Below are positions 1-12,868 of a DNA stretch of 64,000 nt, piece after piece. The stretch comes from Anthopleura xanthogrammica (taxonomy: Eukaryota; Cnidaria; Anthozoa; Actiniaria; Actiniidae). Each line of letters starts with the position of its first letter. Position 1 is the stretch's first letter. The stretch covers positions 18,064,228 through 18,128,227 of the forward strand of contig OZ025208.1 in assembly GCA_964019055.1 (NCBI GenBank), in the 5' to 3' direction. A model generated the notes under the pieces. It was not told the DNA's origin and did not search any database. It worked only from the letters and a program-made list of their open reading frames with translations. The translations under genes and the position numbers were made by a program.

Positions 1-4
1 AAGT

Positions 5-97
5 TGAAAGGGATGGGACCACCACTAACGTGAACGTCTGAGCAACTCAAAGGTCTAACCATTTGCAGATATTACTGTATGACAAAGACAGCACCTT

Positions 98-131
<34 letters not shown>

Positions 132-160
132 CCAGGGCTTGAACCCATGACCAGGGATTT
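5..160 (-). mobile_element. SINE relic, tRNA-derived family
   Basis: The stretch with GTCTAACCATTTGCAGAT, a TTATTTTAAGACCCTGAGTG block and a degenerate tRNA-like end matches, in the same antisense orientation, the fuller SINE at 53190-53525 and the relic at 17574-17706. It lies in the UNC-45 intron before the exon at 387. The unit 2 copy is at 23687-23842. Confidence 0.6.
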
Positions 161-386
161 TATTAAAATTTCAAGTACAGATGGTTTACTTAATATAGAC
201 GGCTGTATCACTTAAGTGGCCATACAATTGGGACGTGGATTGGTGGCTCTGATATGGAAAGTAGACACCGGATTTTGCCAGTTGCTGGCTTCTAATGAAA
301 TGCCTAGTATATGACCTTGTGCATGATACAGTAGTCTGATGCTCCATTGTATTTTCAGTGTTTCTGATTGCAATCTTTTTTTCCAG

Positions 387-3300
387 GCATCTGTTGTCTT
401 ACACCAAGTGACAATGGACAAATTTTCTGCATTTTTGGAGTCAGTAAGTTTGTTGCTCCCTTAATTGTTCCACTTTTGGGGAGGCAGTCTGGGGTGTGGT
501 TGCATTTGGGCTTCAATTAACTAAGTAAATAAAAAAAGCTTCAAATATTTTTACCAAACTATATGAGCATTATTGTCATTATTATATTATGATTCATTGC
601 ATTTGTTTTAGCCATCACCAGATGTATGTAAAGCAACTGTCGCTGTTTTACATGCAGCACTAGAGTCACTGTCAGACATGCCTACCTTAGCTGATGATTT
701 AAAGCAATGGTACAATACCAAAGGCTACAGTCCACCACTGCCCTTTAAACTAGGTAAAACTCTGTTATGATCATTATTATGTATTAGTAGACCAAGCTAC
801 ATTATAGACAGTATCTCCATCTATGGGTGGCATGGGTCGTCACATACAACATGGGGCCTGGTGGGAATTGAACCTGGGATGCATTGGTGAGATGCTACCA
901 TGAGGACGGACATGGAGCAAACATGGAATAGCCCTTATTGTGAGTGATGAAAGTAGTGTTTTTTTCATGTTTTATTCTGTCTGGATTGTTTTACCAGTAA
1001 GTGAAGATGAAAATAAGGCCATCATTAGTCGTTTGTTGCTGGCAATCCGAAATGAAAAGTAAGTTCCTTTCTAAGTAGTTACCATTAAACTGCTATTCCT
1101 GTAACATAGAATATAATATTATATACATTTGTAACTATAACATGATTATGATCAATAGTGTAATTGTACTGTTACAATACCAACCACAGGGTGATAGCTG
1201 TTTGTCGTGATGAATGTATTGACACCTTCGTCAAAACTTTCCCTAATAACAAGCTGCTAGTTTTGATGTTTATGGAGATGAAAGGTTGGTGTGCAGTGAT
1301 CATTTTATTTAATTATTTTATTATTCTATTCACCTAAATAAATGAGCCTTGATATATACTGCTACTGAGCTTGTTTAACCTAGCTACAGTAGCTCACTTG
1401 TTATTTTTCCGTTGTGCAGTTTTGATCACCTAACTGTGCCGGCCACTGTGAATCAGTATAATACTATTAGCATATTATGTCAGTATTTTTGATATGTTGT
1501 CTGGTTTTCTAGGGCTAGCACTTGTGTTGGAGGTTGCAGCTATGGCAGCCCCTGTTTTATCAGATGAAAAGAGAACTCTTCAAGTGTCTGACAATACAAG
1601 AATGCACATTTCAGTCTTGTTAGCCACTGTCTGGGACACACTTGGGTCAGTACAGTGTTGTTGAGTAATCACCCATCAAATGGCCAGTAATTATGTACCT
1701 AGTATATATGTAGATGTCTCTGAAACCTCTTCATGAAATACTGATAAAATTTTAGAGCTTGCTCAACTTATTACAATGCCTATTTTTAGTGAATGCAGTT
1801 GGCATCTGTTGGTTGGTTATAAAGTGATGTATTTATACTTGATATCATTCTACAGTAATATTACTAGCCTTGTGTACCACAGTCTGAAAGACTCTGTATT
1901 TCATTATGACTGGTTTTTCTTATTGCAGGCATGATGATAAGAATAGAGGGTCATTTACAAGTGACGTAGAAGCAGTAATAATGTAAGACAATAAGCCAAC
2001 TATTGATTCATGATTGTTGGTCTATCTAATTGATTTATTACTTGTACATTATCTGATATGTGTTTGGTAATTGTTGTGTGTAGGAAGTTCATGAACCAAA
2101 CAAATGTCCAGAGTCATATTGAAGGCTGTACAGCTCTCTGTGCTCTGATTCAGGTGAGCTTGTATCATTTCACATCATGATTATTTGTTCACATTGAGAT
2201 GGTTTACTTCAACATGTTACACTACATGTACATCACAGCATCTTGAAAGTAAGACATTGTTTGTTTGCTTGTAGGGATGTCAAGAAAGTGCCTCATCTTT
2301 ACTGAAATCAGATGAGATAACAAACCTTATTGTTGCTCTGAGTACCAAGGAAAGCTTGGAAATACAGGTACACCGTATCCCTGCAGAGCAGTTGATTTGA
2401 ATACCATTCATATTAAAATGGCTCACCACACTAATCATGTCTAGAAAATTTTTTTATCAGACGTTGTATCTTAATTAGTAAGCAAGGAAGGAGTTCTTTA
2501 TCCTTTTAAATATCCTTACTTGCTTCACTCAAAATAATGAAATGCAAAGAAAAGAATATGCGAAGAAATGCTCTTCAAAACCCAACCAGTTCCTGTACAC
2601 GAAGAAAATGGTGTCAGTGATTGTTTGTAATGTATTCACATTAATGTTGTGATGCAGGTTGTGGCTGCTGAAACTCTGGCTTTAGCAACGTCAGACAAGA
2701 CCATGTGTTCATCATTAGGAGAAGCAGTATGTAGATCATTGTTATAGCATATTTTGATGTGTTCTGTACCAAGACAGTTCTGTTAATCAATCAGACAGCA
2801 ACTAGTTTACCAGTGATAGCAACATATCTTTCTTTTTTTGTCTAATATGGTAATTAATAAAAATACTGTTTGATTATCTCAATACTGTACATACCTTAGC
2901 CATTCAGTGATTTGTTAAACAGTTCAATTACTAATAGATTTACTGTGTTTACATCTAGGGTTTGACATCCCTCAAGCATTTGTACCATTTGAAGAGTGAT
3001 CGAGTGCGTGTACGAGCTCTTGTGGTAAGGGCAAGTAATGGCTGACGTTTATTGTGTATAATCTATCAGTACCTAATAATAATGTTTAAATGGTTCATTA
3101 CCTGTTAGGGATTGTGTAAGCTTGGTACTACAGGAGGTGGATCAGTGGATGAACAAACCTTTGCTGAAGGTGCTACATTAAAGCTTTACAAATCAGTTCA
3201 AGAGTAAGTTCAGTATATGTAACAAGACTGTTTTGGTTGTGCAATACTGATGAGAATTGTGCTCTTCTGTCTAAAAACACCTATTTGTTTTGAGCAGATT

Positions 3301-6300
3301 TTTGACCAAATCTAAAAAAGACATGGAACTTCGTAAGTGGGCTGCTGAGGGTTTATCATTCCTTTCCATGGATGCCGAAGTAAAGGTGAGTTGTATTTGG
3401 ATGCTTCCTGCTATCTTGATCCTCTTCCATTCTGCTGCCTTTATTTCACTGTTCTGTCCCATCCTCCTGTCCCATCTTCCTGTCCCATCCCCCTGTCCCA
3501 TCCTGCTGTCCCATCCCCCTGTCCCATCCTCCTGTCCCATCCTGCTGTCCCATCCCCCTGTCCCATCCTGCTGTCCCATCCCCCTGTCCCATCCTGCTGT
3601 CCCATCCCCCTGTCCCATCCCCCTGTCCCATCCTCCTGTCCCATCCCCCTGTCCCATCCCCCTGTCCCATCCCCCTGTCCTATCCCCCTGTCCCATCCCC
3701 CTGTCCCATCCCCCTGTCCCATCCCCCTGTCCCATCCCCCTGTCCCATCCTGCTGTTCTTATTGGTTAACTGTAGAGGTCTTTTTGCAGGAAGAGTTTAT
3801 TGATGACAATACAGCCTTACATGCTTTGATTGAGGTCACTAAGGTTAGTTATATGATGCTTGCTGATGAACAAATAAATTAATGGAGTAAGGGAGGGAGG
3901 GAGGGATGATAACTGAGAAATGAATGAATGATTAAATGTTATTTGTTTGATGTCTTATAGAGTGAAGACAGTTCTCTTTTGTATGGAGTTTGTCAAACTC
4001 TTGTTAACCTCACCAACACCTTTGACAAGCCTGAAATCCCTGAGGAGATGAAAAAACTGGGAGAATTTGCAAAAGTGAAAATGCCAAAACTTGCAGAAAA
4101 GGTATTAAAAACATCTTTTTACCAGTAAAGTAAAAGCAGTTCTCAGGATCTGACATTGTGCTGCTTTCAAACAGGATGGCGAAGAATATGTTAAAAGACG
4201 CATTGACATACTTGTTAAGGTACGTTTATTATATTCACTTGATAGCAGATAACATTGCTTTGAAATGTAAGACATTAAACTTTTTTCATCTCAGGAAGGA
4301 ATTGTGTCTTCATTGGTCCAGCTTTGCAACACAGAGAGTCAAGCAAGCCGAGAAATGATTGCAAGGTACTAGACAACCTCTTACAAACAACAGCAAGTGA
4401 TCCAAACTTATCTGTGTGATACCTGATGTTCTTGCTTGTTTTTGTTGTAGAGTATTTTGTGGCATTGCTGCACATGAGGAGCATCGTGGACTTACTGTTC
4501 AGCAAGGAGGAGTGAAGGTACACAAGTTAATCCAATTCTTTTAATAGATTTGGTGTTATGTACTTATTTTTTATGCTTTTCTCATTAGGCTCTTCTTTCA
4601 TTAGCCGAAAAGAACACAGAAAAAGGAATGGACCAAGCAGTTCAGGCTTTAGCTAAGATCGCCATTTCATTGAACCCAGAATTTGCTTTTCCAGGTCACA
4701 AAGTTAGTGGATTATATTCATCATTAGAGTATCTGTTCTTCTTTATAAGATTATACATACACACTTTGACACACAACTCCTTCTTGAAGGAAACATGTGG
4801 ACCATTCTGAAATATATCCTACTAGTGGTTATTTGAGTTATTGTCGCCAGTAACTAAGTATTTGCTTTTTTCTTTGTTTGTAGAGTTTTGGTTTAATTCG
4901 TCCTTTGATTAAGATGCTTCATCCCTCTAAGAGAGTAAGACTATCTATTGATACAGAATGCCATTGATGTTTTTCATCAGTTTGTTGTGTAATACACTTT
5001 GTTTTTGTTTTCCAGGGTTTGGCACAATTTGAAGCCTTATTGGCTCTTACTAACCTTGCACAACTAAATGATGATGTGAGGTAAGTAATCGAACATTAAA
5101 TACCACCCCCCCACCCCCCCACCGAATGATTATTTGTGACAAAAGAAAGGAGTAATTATTCAATTAACGAACTTATACTTTTTTATGCAGAAAACAAATT
5201 GTAAAGCAAAAAGGAATACCTGATATTGAGATGTTAATGTTTGATGAAGATGAAATGTTAAAGAGAGCTGCAACAGAATGCATGTGTAATATGATCCTGT
5301 GTGAAGAGGTAAAGTATCATGTCTGCACCATGTTGAGCTTACCGGGCATAAAATACGGTACAGGGCATAAAACACGGTACAATATGTCATCTGTTCCATG
5401 AAGAGCTTACCCGGGCACAAAACACGGTAGAGTATGTCATCTGTTCCATGATGAGCTTACCCGGGCATAAAACACGGTACAGTATATCATCTGTTCCATG
5501 ATGAGCTTACCCGGGCATAAAACACGGTACAGTATGTTATCTGTACCATGATGAGCTTACCCGGGCATAAAACACGGTACAGTATACTATCTGCACCATG
5601 ATGAGCTTACCCGGGCATAAAACACGGTACAGTATGTCATCTGCACCATGATGAGCTTACCTGGGCATAAAAAACGGTACAGTATGTCATCTGCACCATG
5701 ATGAGCTTACCCGGGCATAAAACACGGTACAGTATGTCATCTGCACCATGATGAGCTTACCTGGGCATAAAAAACGGTACAGTATGTCATCTGCACCATG
5801 ATGAGCTTACCTGGGCATAAAATACGGTACAGTATGTCATCTGCACCATGATGAGCTTACTCGGGCATAAAACACGGTACAGTATGCCATCTGTTCCATG
5901 ATGAGCTTACCCGGGCATAAAAAACGATCGTCATGTTCCTGGGAAAACATGGGAGCCACATGAAAAAGATCCCCAAGGCCCATAACTTGGGTTTCATTTC
6001 CTTGTATCATATTATTCCATTTTTGTTGTCACAGGTATTTAACATGTATGAGAATGAAGACTTACCAACCGAAAGAGTTAAACTAATGACTCTTTATAGT
6101 GGAGAAGATGATATTGCTCTCAAAAGGTACAACGAGGGATAAGTCTTGAAACCTGTCGACTTTTCGCATGTTTTACCTTGTGGTTTTGTGTTCTAGGGCT
6201 GCTAGTGGTGCGTTAGCCATGTTGACTTCAAGTGAGAAAGTCTGCCGTCAAGTAGTAAAGGTAAAAGTAACAACTTTCAGAAAATGCGAGGGACACATTT

Positions 6301-9300
6301 TGAAGTTGTGATTTTCAGCTCCAGTACCAACAGCTATCGTTTCCTTTTAAAACGTTTCAGGTCAATCCGTGGCTTGATATTATGAAGGAACTTCTCTTGT
6401 CAGATAAAACTGAACTAAAATTTAGAGGAGTTTACGTTGTGAATAACATTATGGCCGCTAACAAAGAAATCGCTACAAAGGTAAATATAGAGAAATATGC
6501 TTCTCCTACACCAACAGTCCTCCCCCTACACCAACAGTGCTCCCTCCTACACCAACAGTGCTCCCTCCTACACCAACAGTGCTCCCTCCTACACCAACAG
6601 TGGTCCCTCCTACACCAACCGTCCTCCCCCCTACACCAACAGTCCTCCCTCCTACACCAACAGTCCTCCCTCCCCATCCTGCTGTTCTTATTGGTTAACT
6701 GTAGAGGTCTTTTTGCAGGAAGAGTTTATTGATGACAATACAGCCTTACATGCTTTGATTGAGGTCACTAAGGTTAGTTATATGATGCTTGCTGATGAAC
6801 AAATAAATTAATGGAGTAAGGGAGGGAGGGAGGGATGATAACTGAGAAATGAATGAATGATTAAATGTTATTTGTTTGATGTCTTATAGAGTGAAGACAG
6901 TTCTCTTTTGTATGGAGTTTGTCAAACTCTTGTTAACCTCACCAACACCTTTGACAAGCCTGAAATCCCTGAGGAGATGAAAAAACTGGGAGAATTTGCA
7001 AAAGTGAAAATGCCAAAACTTGCAGAAAAGGTATTAAAAACATCTTTTTACCAGTAAAGTAAAAGCAGTTCTCAGGATCTGACATTGTGCTGCTTTCAAA
7101 CAGGATGGCGAAGAATATGTTAAAAGACGCATTGACATACTTGTTAAGGTACGTTTATTATATTCACTTGATAGCAGATAACATTGCTTTGAAATGTAAG
7201 ACATTAAACTTTTTTCATCTCAGGAAGGAATTGTGTCTTCATTGGTCCAGCTTTGCAACACAGAGAGTCAAGCAAGCCGAGAAATGATTGCAAGGTACTA
7301 GACAACCTCTTACAAACAACAGCAAGTGATCCAAACTTATCTGTGTGATACCTGATGTTCTTGCTTGTTTTTGTTGTAGAGTATTTTGTGGCATTGCTGC
7401 ACATGAGGAGCATCGTGGACTTACTGTTCAGCAAGGAGGAGTGAAGGTACACAAGTTAATCCAATTCTTTTAATAGATTTGGTGTTATGTACTTATTTTT
7501 TATGCTTTTCTCATTAGGCTCTTCTTTCATTAGCCGAAAAGAACACAGAAAAAGGAATGGACCAAGCAGTTCAGGCTTTAGCTAAGATCGCCATTTCATT
7601 GAACCCAGAATTTGCTTTTCCAGGTCACAAAGTTAGTGGATTATATTCATCATTAGAGTATCTGTTCTTCTTTATAAGATTATACATACACACTTTGACA
7701 CACAACTCCTTCTTGAAGGAAACATGTGGACCATTCTGAAATATATCCTACTAGTGGTTATTTGAGTTATTGTCGCCAGTAACTAAGTATTTGCTTTTTT
7801 CTTTGTTTGTAGAGTTTTGGTTTAATTCGTCCTTTGATTAAGATGCTTCATCCCTCTAAGAGAGTAAGACTATCTATTGATACAGAATGCCATTGATGTT
7901 TTTCATCAGTTTGTTGTGTAATACACTTTGTTTTTGTTTTCCAGGGTTTGGCACAATTTGAAGCCTTATTGGCTCTTACTAACCTTGCACAACTAAATGA
8001 TGATGTGAGGTAAGTAATCGAACATTAAATACCACCCCCCCACCCCCCCACCGAATGATTATTTGTGACAAAAGAAAGGAGTAATTATTCAATTAACGAA
8101 CTTATACTTTTTTATGCAGAAAACAAATTGTAAAGCAAAAAGGAATACCTGATATTGAGATGTTAATGTTTGATGAAGATGAAATGTTAAAGAGAGCTGC
8201 AACAGAATGCATGTGTAATATGATCCTGTGTGAAGAGGTAAAGTATCATGTCTGCACCATGTTGAGCTTACCGGGCATAAAATACGGTACAGGGCATAAA
8301 ACACGGTACAATATGTCATCTGTTCCATGAAGAGCTTACCCGGGCACAAAACACGGTAGAGTATGTCATCTGTTCCATGATGAGCTTACCCGGGCATAAA
8401 ACACGGTACAGTATATCATCTGTTCCATGATGAGCTTACCCGGGCATAAAACACGGTACAGTATGTTATCTGTACCATGATGAGCTTACCCGGGCATAAA
8501 ACACGGTACAGTATACTATCTGCACCATGATGAGCTTACCCGGGCATAAAACACGGTACAGTATGTCATCTGCACCATGATGAGCTTACCTGGGCATAAA
8601 AAACGGTACAGTATGTCATCTGCACCATGATGAGCTTACCCGGGCATAAAACACGGTACAGTATGTCATCTGCACCATGATGAGCTTACCTGGGCATAAA
8701 AAACGGTACAGTATGTCATCTGCACCATGATGAGCTTACCTGGGCATAAAATACGGTACAGTATGTCATCTGCACCATGATGAGCTTACTCGGGCATAAA
8801 ACACGGTACAGTATGCCATCTGTTCCATGATGAGCTTACCCGGGCATAAAAAACGATCGTCATGTTCCTGGGAAAACATGGGAGCCACATGAAAAAGATC
8901 CCCAAGGCCCATAACTTGGGTTTCATTTCCTTGTATCATATTATTCCATTTTTGTTGTCACAGGTATTTAACATGTATGAGAATGAAGACTTACCAACCG
9001 AAAGAGTTAAACTAATGACTCTTTATAGTGGAGAAGATGATATTGCTCTCAAAAGGTACAACGAGGGATAAGTCTTGAAACCTGTCGACTTTTCGCATGT
9101 TTTACCTTGTGGTTTTGTGTTCTAGGGCTGCTAGTGGTGCGTTAGCCATGTTGACTTCAAGTGAGAAAGTCTGCCGTCAAGTAGTAAAGGTAAAAGTAAC
9201 AACTTTCAGAAAATGCGAGGGACACATTTTGAAGTTGTGATTTTCAGCTCCAGTACCAACAGCTATCGTTTCCTTTTAAAACGTTTCAGGTCAATCCGTG

Positions 9301-11178
9301 GCTTGATATTATGAAGGAACTTCTCTTGTCAGATAAAACTGAACTAAAATTTAGAGGAGTTTACGTTGTGAATAACATTATGGCCGCTAACAAAGAAATC
9401 GCTACAAAGGTAAATATAGAGAAATATGCTTCTCCTACACCAACAGTCCTCCCCCTACACCAACAGTGCTCCCTCCTACACCAACAGTGCTCCCTCCTAC
9501 ACCAACAGTGCTCCCTCCTACACCAACAGTGGTCCCTCCTACACCAACCGTCCTCCCCCCTACACCAACAGTCCTCCCTCCTACACCAACAGTCCTCCCT
9601 CCTACACCAGCAGTCCTCCCCCCTACACCAACAGTACTCCCCCTACACCAACAGTGCTCCCTCCTACACCAACAGTGGTCCCTCCTACACCAACCGTCCT
9701 CCCCCCTACACCAACAGTCCTCTATCCTACACCAACAGTCCTCCCTCCTACACCAACAGTCCTCCCCCTACACCAACAGTCCTCCCCCTACACCAACCGT
9801 CCTCCCCCTACACCAACTGTCCTCCCCCTACACCAACAGTCCTCCCTCCTACACCAACAGTCCTCCCCCTACACCAACTGTCCTCCCCCTACACCAACTG
9901 TCCTCCCCCTACACCAACAGTCCTCCCTCCTACACCAACAGTGCTCCCTCCTACACCAACAGTGCTCCCTCCTACACCAACAGTCCTCCCTTCTACACCA
10001 ACAGTCCTCCCTCCTACACCAGCAGTCCTCCCTCCTACACCAACAGTCCTCCCCCTACACCAGCAGTCCTCCCTCCTACACCAACAGTGCTCCCTCCTAC
10101 ACCAACAGTCCTCCCTCCTACACCAGCAGTCCTCCCTCCTACACCAACAGTCCTCCCTCCTACACCAACAGTGCTCCCTCCTACACCAACAGTGCTCCCT
10201 CCTACACCAACAGTGGTCCCTCCTACACCAACCGTCCTCCCTCCTACACCAACAGTCCTCCCTCCTACACCAGCAGTCCTCCCTCCTACACCAGCAGTCC
10301 TCCCTCCTACACCAACTTTCCTCCCCCATACACCAACAGTCCTCCCTCCTACACCAACAGTGCTCCCTCCTACACCAACAGTGCTCCCTCCTACACCAAC
10401 AGTCCTCCCTCCTACACCAACAGTGCTCCCTCCTACACCAACAGTCCTCCCTCCTACACCAGCAGTCCTCCCTCCTACACCAACTTTCCTCCCCCATACA
10501 CCAACAGTCCTCCCTCCTACACCAACAGTGCTCCCTCCTACACCAACAGTGCTCCCTCCTACACCAACAGTCCTCCCTCCTACACCAACAGTCCTCCCTC
10601 CTACACCAACAGTCCTCCCTCCTACACCAACTTTCCTCCCCCATACACCAACAGTCCTCCCCCTACACCAACAGTCCTCCCTCCTACACCAACTGTGTCC
10701 CTCCTACACCAACTGTGCTTCCTCCTACACAAAGTGCTCCCTCTTATTCCAACAGTGCTCCCTCCTACCTTAACAAAGCATTTATGCGTAATTATCTTGC
10801 GGAAAACGGTATCAACGCATGTATTTTTCCTTCTTTGTAAAAATCAAAATGTGAATTGAGTGTTGTCAAGAGACCATGAAGGACTCTTGGTGTTGTATGT
10901 CGTAAATATGTAAGTATGTTGTTTGTTGTAAATATAGAATGTAGTGGTAGTACATGAGGAGTGAACTCACGGAAGAGCCCCGTACTGGGAATGATTGTTG
11001 TATTTTGACAAATGTGCTCTAATATATTGTTTTCCCCCTGTAGCTTGTTGAAAGCGAAGTGCTTGAGATTCTAATGGTTTTATCCAAAGAAAAAGCAGCT
11101 GAAATGAAGCAGATTCGTGAGACTGCTGAGAATGCACTCAGTAAAGCTGTAGAGTGGGAACTCATCAAACCTACTTAA
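387..11178 (+). CDS. unc45: UNC-45 myosin chaperone, unit 1 copy (5' end outside window; internal exon duplication)
   Basis: UNC-45 proteins are Hsp90 co-chaperones that fold myosin heads through a C-terminal UCS armadillo-repeat domain. Exons: 387-443, 612-753, 998-1058, 1190-1284, 1513-1645, 1929-1982, 2084-2153, 2275-2367, 2658-2726, 2959-3024, 3109-3203, 3298-3385, 3790-3843, 3961-4101, 4175-4219, 4295-4365, 4451-4517, 4589-4702, 4884-4934, 5016-5080, 5191-5308, 6035-6126, 6197-6260, 6361-6480, then twelve duplicated exons (3790-6480 shifted by 2929, i.e. 6719-9409), and 11044-11178 with the TAA stop. All junctions are GT-AG and in phase. Family signatures include [50 protein letters not shown] and the ending [10 protein letters not shown]...[10 protein letters not shown]. 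The N-terminal TPR part lies upstream of the window. Visible product: 719 codons without, or 1053 with, the duplicated block. Recognition is firm; whether the duplicated exons are spliced in is unknown. Confidence 0.93.
820..925 (-). mobile_element. tRNA-like SINE relic in UNC-45 intron
   Basis: Read on the minus strand it has an A-box-like CATGGTAGCATCTCACC followed by a good B box (CAGGTTCAATTCCCACC), the layout of a tRNA-derived SINE head. There is no paired acceptor stem, so it is not a functional tRNA. The unit 2 copy is at about 24502-24607. Confidence 0.5.
3456..3757. repeat. 13-bp C-rich minisatellite (TCCCATCCCCCTG), about 23 units
   Basis: Tandem 13-bp units with CC/TG variants fill the UNC-45 intron between exons 3298-3385 and 3790-3843. 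The minus strand has closely spaced G-runs (GGGGGATGGGACA), a pattern compatible with G-quadruplex formation. The array end is one break point of the 2929-bp duplication. Open frames read through it only because no stop occurs in the unit. Confidence 0.95.
5322..5925. repeat. 50-bp minisatellite, about 12 units, UNC-45 intron
   Basis: A 50-bp unit containing ATGAGCTTACCCGGGCATAA and CACGGTACAGTATGTCATC starts just after the donor of exon 5191-5308. Copies also occur at 8251-8854 (duplicated block) and 29004-29607 (unit 2). Array length is the same in all three. Confidence 0.95.
6492..6673. repeat. 21-bp minisatellite, cut short at the internal duplication junction
   Basis: The 21-bp unit starting CCTACACCAACAGTCC follows exon 6361-6480. 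Only the first 8-9 units are present before the sequence switches to the end of the 13-bp array at 6674. Confidence 0.92.
6674..9602 (+). repeat. Internal 2929-bp tandem duplication, second copy
   Basis: Exons here: 6719-6772, 6890-7030, 7104-7148, 7224-7294, 7380-7446, 7518-7631, 7813-7863, 7945-8009, 8120-8237, 8964-9055, 9126-9189, 9290-9409. The junction at about 6673/6674 joins the 21-bp array directly to the last unit of the 13-bp array with only about one base of shared sequence. I saw no base changes between the two copies in the exons I compared. Confidence 0.92.
9421..10760. repeat. 21-bp minisatellite (CCTACACCAACAGTCC...), full array, last UNC-45 intron
   Basis: About 64 units of 21 bp with AGCAG, GTGGT, AACTTTC and CCATACACC variants arranged in higher-order blocks. 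The unit length is a multiple of three and stop-free, giving spurious open frames of 435-509 codons on the plus strand and 251 on the minus strand. It lies in the intron between exon 9290-9409 and the terminal exon 11044-11178. Confidence 0.96.
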
Positions 11179-11240
11179 AATATGGTCATTCTAGTCATGA
11201 AATGCTAAGCATTTTAGTGCAAATCTATTTTATTAGTTCA

Positions 11241-11246
11241 AATAAA
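11241..11246 (+). promoter_or_regulatory. Poly(A) signal AATAAA of UNC-45
   Basis: AATAAA lies 63 bases after the UNC-45 stop codon. The unit 2 equivalent is at 32183-32188. Confidence 0.7.
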
Positions 11247-11862
11247 AATGTGCTTTTTTAACGTATTTTTATATTTGTTTCCTCGCTTACAAACACACAC
11301 CCTGGACGTTATGCATTGCAGTCGTTCCTAGTTGGTTCAGATCGGAGACGGGGAAGAATTACCTATTATGTTAATTAGTTCTCATATATGCACACTAATA
11401 TAGTATAGCGAGACCGCTGAGCAAGAGTGACTTGACCATGGGGAGGGTTTTTTTTTGACCTGCAGATCGTTCTTTTTGATCACAAAATGGGTTTTTTTTT
11501 ACCGATACTGCACGGTATCAAGAATAAAAAGATGAACTGCATTCTCTTTTACTCCTACAAAGAGCTAATGTCCCAAACGCCAGTATTGATACAAACTTTT
11601 TACATGGTGTTTAAGTTCCCTTCTTATTCACACTAACACAGTCCCAACTAGTAACCACTAGTCATTATCAGTGAATCCCTTTTTACACAGTATTCCCTTC
11701 TTATTCACTTGTGGTATGTATTCTAAACAAGTCAACCTTTCAAAAAAAACTAGGATCAAAACCATTTTAGTACAAATATATAAATTACATTGAATGTGAA
11801 TTGATAGTATACAAAATACAAATAACTGGCAAGCCATCAAATCCACAATTATTTATTATAAG
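11247..11862. other. Intergenic spacer downstream of UNC-45
   Basis: AT-rich single-copy sequence between the UNC-45 3' end and the transposon-like element. I see no coding exon, RNA gene or repeat here. One base difference from unit 2 was noticed near 11490 (GG versus GC before a T-run). Unit 2 equivalent: 32189-32804. Confidence 0.6.
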
Positions 11863-12275
11863 TAATATCATGATTACCTCGGGATCCATTGTTTCCAGAG
11901 GGCTGTTTAAGGTCTAACATCCCCCTGGATGAAAAGTGATGAGGGATATTTAGTCTAAATATCCCTCATGAATATAATCATGAGGGATATTACTCGTGCC
12001 CAGGCCTCTAGGCCGGGCCGAGTCTAGGTTTGGGCTTTATATCTATCTTCTACGTCGAGAATGTGCATTCCACGTGCTTGAATGATGCATTCCACGTGCA
12101 AGTCACGAGGTTGATGTGCCTGCGTTCAGATTTGGACTTGTAGAAGGTTGTGATCTACGGAATACGGAAGCCTCAAAGGGACATAGGTATAACTATTTTT
12201 GAGTCTGTTCCCTTTCACAAAATATTGTAATATTTTTAGATTATATTATGAGCTTTCTAGATAAATTAACACAAA

Positions 12276-12868
12276 GTTGCTATTACGAAGTTTTCAGATA
12301 TTATCACGCAGTTTTCACATATTATTACGAAGTTTTCTTATATCATCACGTAGTTTTTACATATCACGAAATTTTCAGATATTATCACGAAGTTTTCACA
12401 TATTATCATGAAGTTTTCACATATTATCACGAAGTTTTCACATATTATCACGAAGTTTTCACATATTATCACGAAGTTTTCACATATTATCACGAAGTTT
12501 TCACATATTATCACGAAGTTTTCACATATTATCACGAAGTTTTCACATATTATCACGAGGTTTTCACATATTATCACGAAGTTTTCAGATATTATCACGA
12601 AGTTTTCACATATTATCACAAAGTTTTCACATATTATCACGAAGTTTTCACATATTATCACGAAGTTTTCACATATTATCACGAAGTTTTCACATATTAT
12701 CACGAAGTTTTCACATATTATCACGAAGTTTTCAGATATTATCACGAAGTTTTCACATATTATCACGAAGTTTTCACATATTATCACGAAGTTTTCACAT
12801 ATCACGAAGTTTTCACATATTATCACGAAGTTTTCACATATTATCACGAAGTTTTCACATATTATCAC
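12276..12868. repeat. 21-bp minisatellite (TTTTCACATATTATCACGAA), about 28 units
   Basis: Nearly uniform 21-bp units with a few AGATATT variants and one unit shortened by three bases. It lies left of the integrase-core fragment and is in inverted orientation to the array at 13244-13432. Spurious open frames of 176-209 codons come from the stop-free period. Unit 2 copy: 33218-33810, same length. Confidence 0.95.

Larger units (their letters stand above)
3745..6673 (+). repeat. Internal 2929-bp tandem duplication, first copy (12 UNC-45 exons)
   Basis: This block recurs directly downstream with a constant shift of 2929 bases. It holds exons 3790-3843 to 6361-6480, which total 1002 nt (334 codons) with phase 0 at both outer splice sites. 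The left edge lies in the C-rich 13-bp minisatellite and the right edge in the 21-bp minisatellite. Unit 2 has a single copy (27427-30355 region). Confidence 0.93.

Noticed and set aside
3271..3882. Mucin-like GWDRGMGQ and [10 protein letters not shown] frames
   Set aside because: Both strands of the 13-bp intronic array; the flanking exons splice around it.
5316..5420. Minus-strand 86-codon frame at 5160-5420 as a small gene
   Set aside because: It is antisense to an UNC-45 exon and the start of the 50-bp array, and is repeated with them three times.
9311..10859. Proline/threonine-rich open frames of 435-509 codons, and their longer unit 2 forms
   Set aside because: They start in a real UNC-45 exon but run through its donor site into the 21-bp intron array. 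UNC-45 continues properly at 11044.
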